A stretch of DNA of 64,000 nucleotides, taken from Strigops habroptila. Lineage: Eukaryota > Chordata > Aves > Psittaciformes > Psittacidae. The notes under the pieces were generated by a model that saw nothing but the letters and a program-made list of their open reading frames with translations, was not told where the DNA came from and did not search any database. The stretch lies in contig NC_046358.1 in assembly GCF_004027225.2 (NCBI RefSeq), positions 68,219,028 through 68,283,027 on the forward strand, given 5' to 3'. Each line of letters begins with the position of its first letter. Position 1 is the first letter of the stretch. The position numbers and the translations under genes were made by a program. Shown one piece after another: positions 9,985 to 22,378 of this stretch.

Positions 9985-12246
9985 GAAGTAACAAAATACA
10001 GAGGTTTATTGACAATTGCATTATTCATCATTTGATTTCCAATCCCCCTCCGTCCCGGGAAAATTGCTCTTATCAATCCTATTTGATGAGTTAAAAACAT
10101 GGTTTAGATTCCAAAGAAAGCAATGCAAGAAAATTAACCTAGATTAACTAATTTAAGGCCTAGTTGGAAGTTTCTGTTTAAAAGACAGGCACTGCAGCCA
10201 ATGCACAGCAGGTATAAGAAGATGCCAAGCCTAAGCTTGGTGCTACAGTCGATGTCAATTACACCAGCCCCTTCAGTGCAGAAAGCAGCCTCTGGTTGAC
10301 TTTTCCACATGGTGGCCTCCTAAACCCTGTCAAGTACTAGATGAAGGAGCTGAAATGGATGGCTCAGACTCAGCCAGAGGCTAGCCAGCACAGACTCAAG
10401 CATTGCTGCTAGGAAAGACATATATGGAACTAACAGAAGTCCATTCCAGGGTTGCAGTTAGAACCACTCTTTTCCTCCTGTTTTCCCAGGAGGGCAAATG
10501 ACAGGGAGCTCCAAACCTATCTGAAACGTACAAAGACACTGAGATCCCAGCTTTTTATGGCTATTTCTACTCTTAGCACATCCCATGTATTTCACTTCCA
10601 CTATCTGGAAAGGGACTAAGTCTTCATGCAGACATCCACCACAGCTGACATCAACTGGACTGAGCCCTCAGCCAAGCACCATCATCACAGAGTGTTTTAG
10701 CCCCCATCGCAGAGCCAGTCCCCAGGGAACCTGGGCTAGAACAGCAGCAGATAGAGGCAGGTAAGGCCATGTGTTATTTGGTGAACCTGAACGACGCCTG
10801 TTTCAATATGTCAAATGTAAAAAGTCACTATGAAATCCATTGAATAGTAAGCACCTCATGTTAACAGTAGCTCTAGATATGATAGCTCATATCATATCTC
10901 TGGATATGATAGAAAGCTCTGGATATGATCAGAAAGTTCATTCAGAGAACAAATGATGGGAGCTACCCTCCCCAAAGCATGTTTGCTCAGAACACGCACA
11001 TCTTCCAAACATGATTTAAGAGCCAGCACAACCAAAAGTTGGTATCACTAGTCTTTGTTTCTCCAACTAGCATAGTCTACAGCATGTCTCACAACAACTA
11101 CAGCCCTGGTTTGGGAGAATCCATGTACTTCTCCCAACCTTACTAACAAAAATCTGAGGCAGTCGAAGGCAAAAGTAAGGCTGACCAAAGACAAGAGAGT
11201 CACTAACACAATCAGCACAGACAAACGAACATGCTGTGGTAAAGCCAGCAGAACCAGTCCTGGTTTCTGCAGGGTACAAAGGAAAAACCTGTGCAGAAGC
11301 TGAGGCAATTCTACACTGGTTGGGTCAGAGCTAGTGGCTGGACACTATCAGACACTCTCTGTGGTAATTGTACACTTTAAGTAGCTTCTGTTCAAAGAGC
11401 ACCATAAAGCTATTGTTTGCAGCCACATCTTTACCAGAAAATGTGCAAGCACTCAACCAGGACACTTGAAATAAAAGTCTTCTAGAAGCACCTTCATGGA
11501 GCAGTGTGTCAGACTGATGCCATCACTGTTCAAGAGCTAGTCGTAGTAATCAGATTACTGAAGGCATCAGAAAGGCCTGAATACTCTGGGGAGGGGAAGA
11601 CCACTGTATTTATTAACCTATGATGGTTCATGAGTATAAAAGAAACTTTCAGCATGTGTTGGCCTTGTATCAGCAATCATGTGCTGCAAGGCAAGAAAGG
11701 AGAAAAAGAACCGAAGACTGAAGACACTCAAACCCACAGCACCATAGTTCCAGTGGAATGTATTCACATTCAAGTGACTGCTACCAGCTCCCGTGTGAGG
11801 CTGCATCCTGTGCCCCAGGGGGAGGCACAGCCTACCCGCCTGCTGCAGAAGGTGTCTGGGGTGGTCTCTGGGTCCTCACCATTCACCATATTTTACATGT
11901 TGACTGTATGGATGCACCTGACTCCACGAGAGCATCCTGAGCCACTGGCTAGCTGAGAACCTCAGTCTGATGAACTCACCACAAGTAGCACTGATCTTCC
12001 ACAAAGTTACACTAATGTCCCCCCCGCTACCCACCCAGGCAGGCCAATGCTCACATCTCCCACTGGGCACCCTTTCCCTCCCCAACCCTCCCTCCCCAAA
12101 TCATCAGGTTAACACCCTTACACACTTCAGCATGAACCTCAATCATCTGTCTAATGACCTATCCACAAACAACAGTCCATAAACTGACCTTGCAACCACA
12201 GACAAGCATTTCTGCACAGCCTCCGTTAGTGACAGGGAACAGATGA
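9985..12246 (-). other. JPT2: JPT2 3' UTR with poly(A) signal
   Basis: About 2.3 kb follows the stop without repeats or other exons. On the minus strand AATAAA lies at 10010-10005, so cleavage is expected about 15-25 nt further on, near 9985. Inside it, at 10,876-10,929, are three GATATGAT copies with one inverted copy. The UTR extent is inferred from the signal, not from transcripts. Confidence 0.65.
10005..10010 (-). terminator. JPT2: Poly(A) signal AATAAA for JPT2
   Basis: TTTATT on the + strand is AATAAA on the transcript strand, the first canonical signal I see past the coding end in a UTR of plausible length. Downstream on the minus strand the sequence becomes TG-rich, as expected. Confidence 0.6.
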
Positions 12247-12425
12247 CTAATAGAACGCGATACTGGACTTCCCCCCCGGCGGATTGAGGACCTTGTTGTG
12301 TGAGCGCGGCCTCGGCCCTAACCGGGGCTCGTGATTGTCTAACTTCGGCTCTGGCTCCGAGCATCGCTCCTCTTTGCCCACGTCTTTTCTCTCGCCTCCA
12401 TCTTCCAGCTGTGGTTTGATATTTT
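12247..12425 (-). CDS. JPT2: JPT2 terminal coding exon
   Basis: Encodes an acidic/basic linker ([19 protein letters not shown]), then [20 protein letters not shown] and [10 protein letters not shown], followed by TAG at 12249-12247. The end is nearly identical to human JPT2 (SSISFY). It is locally GC-rich compared with the UTR. Confidence 0.95.
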
Positions 12426-15400
12426 CTGTAGCTGAATAAAAAGAAAAGGCATTAGATCAATTGGCTGTTGCTATTGTGCAGTGCACAAAGTGCACTCATC
12501 TGTCAGGCTGCACTGTTCCCCATGTCTCCCATCCACAGCACACCAATGTTTCTACACCTGTTCATTTTTCTTGAAGGAAACAGGTGCTGAGGAAGGATTT
12601 AGCTTTTCACAACAATTCCTCTCTTCCTTCAGCCATCTTTCTAACAAGGATACGTCAGCTGAGCAATGCACCTACAGAACTGTTTTGGCAGTTTCACACA
12701 ATTAAGAGATGCAAAGCACCAATCGATCCTTTCATGCAGAACTTGAAAGCAGCATTCCCATCATTCTTCAACAACCACCAGCTAAGCAATAACACATTTT
12801 TTCAGTCAGCTATTTGTTCTTTACAACTACAGGCAGCCAAGATTGCACACTTGAAGGAGATGGCAAGGGAGAAGGAAACGATCTGACAGGATGTGTTTCT
12901 ATATCTACAGATTCCATGTATATCTATATACACACACGGCATAAAGCAAAGTATATTCTCATCAATGGAGGAGAACCATTTCCCTGAGACAAGTGATTAA
13001 ATCTCTGTCTAACAGAAAGAAAATGTCTCAGTTAATATTAACCTAAATACCAGCCTTAGTGTCATGTTTTTAAGAAGCAGCATAAGAAACTATTCCTCAG
13101 AGCTTAACTTCTCCAAAAGAAAGGAATTTCTCTTGCTGACCTTCAAGCTTCTTTGGTGTTTCATCTTCTTTCAAGACAATGTGATCCTGCAAAGAAATCA
13201 AAAACTATCTTAGAATATTATTATTCTCAAACAGCGTCTGCCACAAAATCCTTCACAAGGTTTTGCTTTGTTTCTGATCTAAGTTTATACCTTTAGCAAG
13301 GTAAAAGCCAACAGCTGCAGACACTGTGTGCTGCCCTTCGTCCCCTCCACCGCTACATAACCCCAAAAGCAGTGGTAGACGATAACTCCTGCCAAGGTGC
13401 ACATCCCACACAATTCACTGAAACCCAGATGAAGACACTACATTAGTTCATCAGGGGTTTAAAGCTTTGTCTCTGATAAACAGTTCAGTCCAAAAGTCTG
13501 GAATTACCATTTGTGTCAAGCACTCACTGCCACCCAGGAAAAGCTGGTGTTCACAACTACAGCCCTTGAGCACCCAGTGTACATGCAGCAGTCACTGTCT
13601 TCAGCAAGTGTCCGCAGCACCCAACAGCCAGGTCGTGCCTCCGACAATCCCAACTGACTGTTGGAAATACCCAGCAACGCTTCAGAAAAGCTTGCATGTT
13701 TTCCCACCCATGAAATATGCTGTCTCCTTTCCATCCCAGTATTTCCCACAATTCCCATGCTCTAATTAAAGACATAGGAATTTCCAAAGTGTTGTCTTCC
13801 ATTTAGTCAGGAATTCACATGAATAAATGTCACTGTTTTTAAAAAGCAACTAAAAAAACCCCAGAGACCAGCCCAAAGCAGAGATGCGGAGGAACAAAGC
13901 CAAGCCCCTTCCACACCACCAGCACTACTCCTGACAAAACCCACCTCCCACTCTTTTAGTCTTTCTTTTCCTCCCCTCCTTTCTTACGACCCAAATCCAC
14001 CCAAATCTACTCCAGAGTGTGCATCTTTTCTTGTCAAGGCTCCAGGAAAAGTGAGGCTGCTACTAATTGTTCAGCACAGTGAGCTGTGTTTCATGGGATG
14101 TTCAGTTTCCATGCTGACATGTCAAAACCACTGCCAACATACTAGCTACTCACTTAATAGTATCTGCTTAGAGTAAGGCAGCAGGTTGTAAATCTGAATA
14201 AAGCATTTAAATAAACTAATTGGCAAGTATTGGCAATGTATCCTCCTTTTCTAGAAACCAGATTTGGTCATAACTACAAGTCTCTCCAACTATTACACAT
14301 CTCATCTTTAAATCCGTGTGAAGATTTATGACTGCAGCTCACTGGTGTGAACACATCCACAGTCTAATGAATAGCTTTACTGCAAACTGCAGAGCATGCT
14401 GAGATCTGATGTATCAAAGACAACAAGCTACCAAAGAGACTTCGGGAATAACTCCCTAACTTGATGTTGCCCTATGTATAGTTCAGGTCTGTCTGCTTAA
14501 ATTGAATACAGGCACTGCACTGTGACAGGGCTGATGCACAAGCTCCTTGGTTTGACAGCAAAAGAAGCAGCGCAAGTACCTTGGGCTTGTTTGGGTGTGC
14601 TCGCACAACACTGGTAGACACAGGAGACCCAAAGATATCGCTTGTCTTCCCACCAGGTGGATTCATGCGTGGACGAGGCTGAGCAGAACTAGAATCCTCA
14701 AAAATACCGCTTTCTTTTCCTCCTGCAAGACAGTTGTTAGATTATTTTTTCCTCGATAACTTAGTTTTACCACATTATATTAAAAAAGATATAAGAATTT
14801 TAGACCTTTAGAACCCTACAGCCTGGAGACTTACTTCTGCTTGCCTGAAGATACTAGTTGAAATCCCTTGTTACAAGAGTTCACTAGCAGATCCGATTCA
14901 CAGCTGTACTCACTGCAGCTAACTGATAACACAGCTCTAGAATAGAAACAGCTTCCTTTCATCAGTTCCTAGACCTCAACTCTGAAAGAATCAGACTTGG
15001 ATGATGCGCTAAGAAATCTATGAACACCAGATGACTGAAATATTCATATTTTCAGGAGTCTGAATAGATTCATTGCTCAAGCCCCCTCAATTTGTAAAAA
15101 TTCAACGTAAAAAGGCACATAGATCAGCATTTCACTTTAGGAATACGAAACCAGTTCTGAGTTGCCATTCAGAGCCAAACTATGCTGAAGGAGGTAGCAG
15201 CTCTTACCTGGAGGGTTTGTTCTTTTTGGAATGTTTTGAGGCTGTTCTGATGCTCCAAAGATATCGGATGCCATTCGGTGTGGCCTGCTTGAAGAAGAAA
15301 CTTCCTCTGTACTCCCGAAGAGGTTACTAGACCCTCCTCCTGGGGGCTTCAATACCCTGTGGTACAGAATGACAGAAGCAAGTGACAAAAGTTTGCTTGG

Positions 15401-18400
15401 AATTTCCAGCAGTTAACATATTTTGTGTCCCCATTCTTACTTGTAGTTATGAATAACTACTGTGATTTGAATTTACGTCAGGTAATTCGGCCACATCCAT
15501 GAAGTATCCACTTTTCAGGAGCTGTTCTAACTCAAGTTCAGCACAAACACTGCCAGCCTCCTAGTCAGTCAACTTGCTCATTTTGTTGTCTACAGTGACT
15601 TGGAATAGTCATCACAGTGCCACCAGAAGCAGTGACTGAGCTACCTGTGGTGTTCAGAAGGAACGGATTAAGAGAAGACATACCCATTACAGAATCAGAC
15701 TTTCTGCTAAACTGCACATACCAACTGTGCATCTATACTACAAGTCAAACCCATCAACTTTTAAATAAAAGCAGACATTTCATAGCTAATAAAATTTGTT
15801 AGTATTTCAGTAGCTATGCTCAACCTTGCTCAGTTGTCATATTAACTGCTGTAGAGTTTAGAATGGAAAGGTGGGATGCCAAAGAGCCAATTTTTTTGTG
15901 GTCAAGATGCAAATCCATTACAACCAAAGCTCTGCAAAGTCTCTTGAGCTATATTCAACGGACACTCACAGACATTGGAGGTTACAACAGAAATGAACTG
16001 ACTTCTTGAAAATAGTCATGCTTGTCCTCAAGTACTAAGTCCACAGTTAATACCTACTCCTTGTTCAACAGACTTTAAGTCCTGCCCTAAAAAGGAACTG
16101 AACCACTACCTGGGAATAGAATCAGTGGAATTAATTGGAAAATTAACAGAAAAAGCCTGGGAAAGCACTGAATACCTCAGTATCAAAAATAACCTTTACA
16201 GTTATGTCTACTTGACCCATTACCCACAATCTTAGCAGCTGTGCAAAAGTAGTAGCCAAATTATACCCCTTATAATCTGAATGCTTGATCTGGGCCCTAA
16301 ACTAACCTTTACTTTTACACAAAGAAATCAATTCTACATTGCAAGATCTTTATCCCATTCAAATGTCAGTGAATGAATACAACACATCCCCTCCATAGGT
16401 CTGTGACAGAAGCAAGCCTCTTCAGGTAGACATCTGCCAGCATAAAGAGAGGTTCCTCTAGGAGACAAGATCTACTCCAGTTTAACTCTAAGATTTAATT
16501 TCCCAAAAGCAGAAATATTTGGCTGCCCTGCCAGAAAATGAGCTTTGTCAGCATTTCGGATCTCAGGATGCAGAAAGCAGTTCTATTGTCTCTGTGAGGA
16601 AGGAATAAAAAGTTCCTCTTTCAGTCTGGGAGTAGTTTATAAAGACAGAACCAGCCTCAGAGACTGTCTTTACTGGCCCATTTCACTATTTTAATCCTTA
16701 GTACAAGTGTGCATTTAAGGAACCTCTTTAGCTTGAGGAAGTAACTAGAATTTCACTAGACAAGACAATTGTCTGGTCCACTGCACAGGTAAGATTCATA
16801 TCTGAGCACAAGGTTTATTTACAGTTTTGTGTCCAATAGGCTACAGATCCACTATACTATCTGCTTTCTACATACCTTATAAGATCTGAAACTGCTATTA
16901 AAACAGACATTGCATAGGCAAAGTATGTATTTCGATCATTCACAATGGTCCAGAAACAATGAGGCAGTTCAAGCATTTAAATTTGGGAGATGGAAAGAAA
17001 AGGAACAAAAAAACCCCAACCAACCAACCAACCCACCCACCAAAAAACCCCACAAAACCCAGAGGAGTTTGGGAGGCAGCTCCAGTTAAAAAAGCAGCTC
17101 TGCTAGTATCCCTCAGATCATTAATTTCTGACTTCAACCATTCTTTTCAGCTATTTTAAATGCATCTGGTCTTTCTTGAGTTCTAAGTATACTATTAAAG
17201 AGATTGAAAGGAAACATAGTTCATGCAGATGTCATTTCTTACACTACAGATTCACTCCATTTACCATGCTTGTTTTCTTAAGACATTCCTACAAGTGTAG
17301 GAAGGAATAACAGAATTACTACATTCAGATTTTTTTTGGCTTAAGAAAAACAATCAGTCATAACAATCAAATCACTTCTCCTTCCTGCAACTGGATTTAA
17401 GATTCATTGCCAAAAGAAAACCTAGAGAAATCCCATTTTAGGGCTAAAGATCTTGATTATTCAGCTAAGAAATTTAATAAAGCATCAGAAAATATTCAAC
17501 ACTGATTAATCTTACATTGCCCTCCCATGTTCAGCTCAGTACACATACTAAGAAAACCCTACTTCTGCAATGAGTAAGTCAGAGGCATCACTTGAGATGC
17601 ACTTACAAGGCACTCTGAAGTCAGCATAAGGGCTGCCCTTTTCTGCCAGCAACAAAGTTTTCCAGCTTATTGACAGCAGAGGAGAGAGTTCTGCACTCCT
17701 TCGTTTCAGCCAAAAACCAGGGAGACCACAAAGCCACTTTCTTGCTGCGTGGCCCCTGGAGCATTGCTGGCTGACCGTGTACTCCCACCTCACCCAGTTC
17801 TTGGTCAGACTGAGAGGTGCAGCTCTCCCACACCAAACAAGAAAATCAGATTTAACCCGCGAACTCCCCCACAGGAACCCAGCTGCTGATCTTGAGAAGC
17901 CAGTGCGAGCTGCCTCAACAGAGTACCAGGAAACCCAACATACACTTTACAGTCATTTTAGTTTATATTGGTATTATGCCAGGTTACATAAATATTTTTG
18001 TGTCTTATAGTCAGATAAGTTAGCTCTTTCTTCCTTTGGGAGGAGAGGGAAAAGGGGAGGTGTTGTTTTGTTCTTTTAAACAGTACTGAAAAAAACCCTT
18101 TGTTTTCTAGGCAATCTGAATCTGCCTCTTCTCCTCCTCCCCTCTAGTAGACCAGAAGTCTGTCAATTCACCTGGAGTAACTAAATTAAGAACCCTACCC
18201 AGGACATTTAAAAGCTTCTACTAATTGCTTTGTTCTCTTCTGGCAGGCTTGAAGAATTTTAATAAGCTCTTGTGGTCTTTTTTTTTCCACCCCCTACATT
18301 CTAACACACTTGATTTGAATGCCCTTTCCTTATTAAACCTTTCAGCTGATCTATAGAAGAGGTGCCAAGACCTATCCATTACTTTAAGACACTGGCTATA

Positions 18401-20203
18401 CAAACAAACACATGTATATTTTTAAGATGGCTACATGTAACATTTTCAGCTCTGTGGAGTAGTTGTGAACCTGCTCATGTACTAGATGAACTGAGGATAC
18501 ATAAAAACAATTCATCTTTACAGTGTACACCAACAGTAGAATGACAGAATTCTGTCCTGCTTCGCTTTCGGAGCAACAGCAGCTCTTAACATGCAATTCC
18601 TCATTTTATTTTGGAAAAGCAAGACTTCCTTAACAATACAAAGCATAATTATTAAAGTTTAATAAAACTAGGCAGCTGATTCAGCAAGCCAGTTGCATCT
18701 CTAGTGATCTAGTTAATGTGTATAGTGATACAGGGAACATCTCACTATACAATTATTTAAGTGGAAGCTTTCATTTAAAATATTTTTAGCATCATTTACT
18801 TCTAGCAGTAATACTGCTGTATTTTGGAGCTCTCAAGATGCAAAGCATTTGTTTGTAATTGCCTCACAAAGATTTTCACATTAGGAAGAGTTATTTTCCC
18901 CCACTTCCTCAGCTGCTGGCGGTTGCTGCAAGGATTTTGAGTTAGGCTCAGTTTTAATTAGAGAAACTTGTACACATCAAGAACTGCGAGAGGATTTACA
19001 TTATCATCAAATGAAGTTTTAAGTAGGGAATGAATAAATTCTGGAAAAAGCATCCTTAAACCGAGTACTTTTTGCTTTTGCTGGCACAGGCCATGTGTCA
19101 ATAGTCATCATCTCAGAGACCCCTTGATGGAGCCCAGTAACGCACCGTGCTGCAGCGTGTGCTGTGCCGGACCTGTTGATGCTGCTGCCTGCACTGCTGG
19201 AGCTTGTCCACAGCCACAGTGCCAGAGAACAAGCTGGAACAAGACCACCTTTACTTGCCGTCAGCTAAACAGTTCTCATGGTCTGCAGTCCAGACCCTAT
19301 CCAGCAACCCAATTTATGAGTTATACGTGGTTTCAGAATTGCCATGAGAACAGAAGCTTCTCAGAGACCAGAGTAAGGGCAGAGCATCCTCAGAAGTCTT
19401 TTAAAACCAGGTCATAGCTTAGAGCGACTGGAGTAAAAGGCAGACTTAAAAGCACCCTTCCACGATTTCGAAATACTTCCTTCCTTCCCCTCCGAGCACA
19501 CAATTACCTCTCGGATGGATTAATCACTCCAGCTCCACGTTATTAGGATAGGTGCCCTCGTCCAAGTGTAACAATAGATCTCAGCTTCATAAGGCTAAAA
19601 CAAGCTCACACCTGCTCATGCCGGCGTTTGCGCTGGATCCTCGCAAAGCTTGACAGAGCGTGACCGGATTCCGCTCCTTGCCCGAGGAGGTACAAAGGCG
19701 CACGGAACGCTCAGGATCCAGAGCCCTGACCGGCAAGGCCCAGCCCCGCTCCCGCCGGGCCGGGCGCCGCAGCCCCACGGGACGGGCCCTGCCGCTCCTC
19801 CGCCCGCCCCACGCGTGGCCCCGAACCCAGGGCAGCGGCGGCGTCATCCCCGCCCGGCCCCAGGCCGGTAAATCGAGGCACAGCGCGGCCCTCGGACACG
19901 AAGCGAGCGCCGCCGCCCTGCGCTGGCCCCAGCTACCGGCGATGGCGGAGACTGGGAGGACGCGCCGGCCCAGCAGCCCCCTCGGCAGAGACCCGCTCCC
20001 GCAGCCCCCCAGCGCCGCGACCCCGCGGCCAGCGCCGCGCCTCAGCCGGAGCCCGCCCCGCGCCCCGAACAAAGTTCCGCCGCAGGGCTCCGCGCCGCCG
20101 CGGGGCTCTCCCCGCTCCTCCCGTCACCCCGCGCCGCCGGCGCTGCCCCGCTGCGGCACCTGGAGCTCGGCTTGGCCGGGTCGGCCTCGGGGCCCTGGAA
20201 CAT
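12247..20203 (-). CDS. JPT2: JPT2 (HN1L), Jupiter microtubule-associated homologue 2, complete coding sequence
   Basis: Five coding exons, in transcript order 20203-20160, 15356-15208, 14722-14580, 13186-13141 and 12425-12247, join in phase to 561 nt (186 aa plus TAG). Human JPT2 has 190 aa. The protein starts [14 protein letters not shown] and has four PPGG repeats: [39 protein letters not shown] and the C-terminal [12 protein letters not shown]. It also has the family sequence [12 protein letters not shown] and [14 protein letters not shown] before the last repeat. It is a small, disordered cytosolic protein; in mammals JPT2 binds NAADP and supports NAADP-evoked calcium release. The start codon is the first ATG after the CpG island, in the good context GCCACCATG. 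All donors are GT and acceptors AG. The gene lies downstream of CRAMP1 in the same orientation, as in human. Confidence 0.95.
13141..13186 (-). CDS. JPT2: JPT2 coding exon 4 (short)
   Basis: A 46-nt exon encoding [15 protein letters not shown]. It matches the start of the human segment DHVFLCEGEEPK. Acceptor TGATTTCTTTGCAG, donor GTCAGC. The phase fits exons 3 and 5. Confidence 0.85.
14580..14722 (-). CDS. JPT2: JPT2 coding exon 3
   Basis: Encodes [20 protein letters not shown], then [19 protein letters not shown] and RAHPNKPK. Human has [19 protein letters not shown] and LAHPNKPK. Acceptor GTCTTGCAG, donor GTACTT, ending in phase 0. Confidence 0.95.
15208..15356 (-). CDS. JPT2: JPT2 coding exon 2
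   Basis: Encodes [15 protein letters not shown] and then [20 protein letters not shown] through PKRTNPPG. The acceptor is CTGTACCACAG and the donor is GTAAGA. The exon ends inside the Gly-Gly pair of a PPGG repeat. Confidence 0.95.
15357..20159 (-). other. JPT2: JPT2 intron 1
   Basis: A 4.8-kb intron without recognised exons. It holds an A/C-rich purine-pyrimidine tract with CCAA repeats near 17,005-17,060 and otherwise unique-looking sequence. The right end runs into the CpG island. Confidence 0.7.
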
Positions 20204-20750
20204 GGTGGCTCTGGCGGGCTCAGACTGGGCTCCGTGTGCGGCACTGCCCTCACACCGCAGGTAGCGCCAGCAGGCCCGCCCTGCACTACCATTGGCTGCC
20301 CCAGCCGCCCATCACGCCGAGCAGCCCTATCGAGTGCAGTCCGCCCTCTCGATATCCCGCCTGTCCGGTGAGTCCCGAAGAGGAAGGGAAGCTTGAATAG
20401 GGCCCGCGCCGTAGTTCCTCCTGTCTGCCTGCCATTGGCTACGCCTGGCGTAACACACGGAACTGCAGCGCCATTGGCTGGGAGGAGGCGAAGGGCGAGC
20501 GGCGGGACGGGGTTTAAAGGCCAGGAAGGGCAGTGGTGAGCGCGGCTGGGTAGGGCTGTCGGCCGCTGCCGGGGCTGCAGTGCGGCCGTCCCCGCGGGCA
20601 CCTCGGCTCTGCCCCGCGGGCGAAGGCGGCGGAGGTGTGTCTGCTGAGGGGGTCCGGTCCGGTCCGTGCCTGAGCGGCGCAGCCGGGCCCCGCGGGCAGA
20701 GCCGAAACAGGGAGGAAGAGCATCGTGAGGGACAACCGCGGACACAGCTC
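19600..20750. promoter_or_regulatory. JPT2: CpG-island promoter of JPT2, possibly bidirectional
   Basis: A GC-rich, CpG-dense block surrounds JPT2 exon 1. Three CCATTGGCT words (inverted CCAAT boxes, NF-Y type) lie at 20,289, 20,432 and 20,471, upstream of the JPT2 start. A TTTAAA at 20,513-20,518 followed by CAGTGGTGAGC on the + strand looks like a divergent start with a splice donor, but this is not proven. The long open frames across the block are a by-product of GC richness. Confidence 0.8.
20160..20203 (-). CDS. JPT2: JPT2 coding exon 1
   Basis: Encodes [14 protein letters not shown] and 2 nt of an Arg codon. The start context is GAGCCACCATGT and the donor is GTGCCG. It sits inside the CpG island. 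Human JPT2 begins MFQVPDSEGGRAGSR, so the MFQ start is supported. Confidence 0.9.
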
Positions 20751-21000
20751 TAACCAGATGGCTTCAGCGCCGTGTGTGCGAGGAGCCCCTGACCCTCACC
20801 CGCTCTGCCCGAGCAGAGGGCGGCCCATCCCAGCCTCACCATCCAGCGCTGCAATCCCTGTCCCGGGAGATGCTGTCCATGAACTGCTCCCAGCTGTCAG
20901 ACGACCCGGGCGGGGAGACGCTGCTGCAGTCACGCTGCAGTGCCTGCTCAACCAACGGTGCTCAGTTTTCAGCTGAAGGGTTTAATTACAGCTCCACAGC

Positions 21001-21013
21001 CCAGTATGGAAGG

Positions 21014-21049
<36 letters not shown>

Positions 21050-21095
21050 CCACAACCCAATAAACCACCCAAAACAACACACCAAAACCACATAC
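21001..21095 (+). repeat. Poly(A) and A/C-rich simple repeat
   Basis: A run of about 30 A at 21,017-21,046 is followed by AACCCAATAAACCACCC-type sequence. It lies just left of a CR1 fragment and has no coding. Confidence 0.9.
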
Positions 21096-21124
21096 TTTAA
21101 CTACATCTTGCTTTGTTTCATGTG

Positions 21125-21735
21125 TGTGCCCTGATAACCAAGGCCAATGGCATCCTGGCCTGTATAAACACAACTGTGGCCAGCAGGGCCAGGGCAGTGA
21201 TCACTGGTAAGGCTGCACTTCAAATCCTGTGTTCAGTTCTGGGCCCTTCACTACAACAGAGACACTGAGGTGCTGGAGCCGGTCCAGAGAAGGGCAACAG
21301 AGCTGGTGAAAGGCCTGGAGCACAAGTGTGATGAGGAACGGCTGAGGGACATGGCGGGGTTTAGTCTGGAGAAGAGAAGGTTCAGGGGGGACCTTACCGC
21401 TCTCTACAGCTACCTGAAAGGAGGATGGAGCCAGGAGGCGGCTAGTCTCTTCTCCCAAGGAAGAAGTGTTAAGACAAGAGGAAACAGCCTCAAGCTGCAC
21501 CAGGGGAGGTTTAGACTAGATATTAGGAACAATCCCTTCCCCAAAGGGTGGTCAGGCATTGGAACAGGCTGCCCAGGGCAGCGGTGGAGTCACCATCCCT
21601 GGAAGTGTTTCACAAACCATGTAGCTGAGGCCCTTGGAGACATGGTTTAGTGGTGGCCTTGGCAGTGCTGGGGAATGGTTGGACTTGATGAGCTTAAAAG
21701 TCTTTTCCAATGAGGTAGAATCATAGAATCAAGGT
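21125..21735 (+). repeat. CR1 LINE 3' fragment (sense)
   Basis: It runs from GCATCCTGGCCTGTATAAAC through TGTTCAGTTCTGGGCCC, GGAGAAGAGAAGG and CATTGGAACAGGCTGCCCAG to a tail with AGAATCATAGAATC. An interrupted frame at 21,270-21,650 (MLEPVQRRATELVKGLE) is the usual CR1 3' ORF remnant. It lies between the JPT2 promoter and the CRAMP1 3' end. Confidence 0.9.
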
Positions 21736-22164
21736 TTTGCTTTACTAGTCATTCTTTACTTCCAACTCATTCCTTGTTTCCACTGTGTTAAATTTTTATC
21801 ATTAAGGGCATTAGATAATCCATGAGCAAAGAAAGGGTAGGATTCAGTACCAGCTTTGACATAAGGTCTCTTAGCTGTGAGCCTCTGTTACAGCATGGTG
21901 GAGGTGAGAAGCTGCAGGCTTAGTCATACAGTGCAGTTTTCTTAGTACGCAGATGGTAGAGATGAGTCCTCACTCTTGGGAGGGAAAAGGAAGTAGTAAA
22001 GAATGTTATTAATAAAAATATTTTTAAAAGCTCAACAAAAACCTTAATTTCTTATCTAGTTTACAAATGCTCTTGCACTTTCTCAACACAAAATTGAACT
22101 AAAGCTGCCACCGGATATTGCAGAGATGAAAATCCTAAATGTGTACAAAAAAGGAATTGGTTAA
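21736..22164. other. Intergenic between CR1 fragments, nothing recognised
   Basis: AT-rich sequence between JPT2 and the end of CRAMP1 with no exon, repeat family or signal that I can identify. Confidence 0.4.
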
Positions 22165-22378
22165 TGACACAGATCACAGGATAATTCAGCTTGGAAGGAA
22201 ACTTGAGCCTTGAGCCTGAGCAGGGCAAGCTCGATCAGACCAGCTTCCTCTGTGCCTTGTTCGGTTGGTTTGGGAAGCTCTGCAGACACCGCACAACCCT
22301 CCCTGGGCAACCTGTTCCTATTCCTGATTGTCCTCAGGGTGAAGAAGTCTTTCTGACAGTAAAGAAATGCTAGGGAAA
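22165..22378 (-). repeat. Short CR1 LINE fragment
   Basis: ATCACAGGATAATTCAGCTTGG and then CTCCCTGGGCAACCTGTTCC, followed by GATTGTCCTCAGGGTGAAG, are reverse-strand CR1 phrases. The fragment runs into an A-tract at 22,375. It is diverged. Confidence 0.7.

Noticed and set aside
19660-20745. Long open frames on both strands (246 aa on +, 270 aa on -) over the CpG island
   Set aside because: They overlap on opposite strands, are Arg/Pro/Ala-rich as expected from GC-rich DNA, and run through JPT2 exon 1 and its promoter. No family resemblance.
21270-21650. 126-aa open frame resembling a protein
   Set aside because: It is the standard 3' ORF remnant of CR1, not a host gene.
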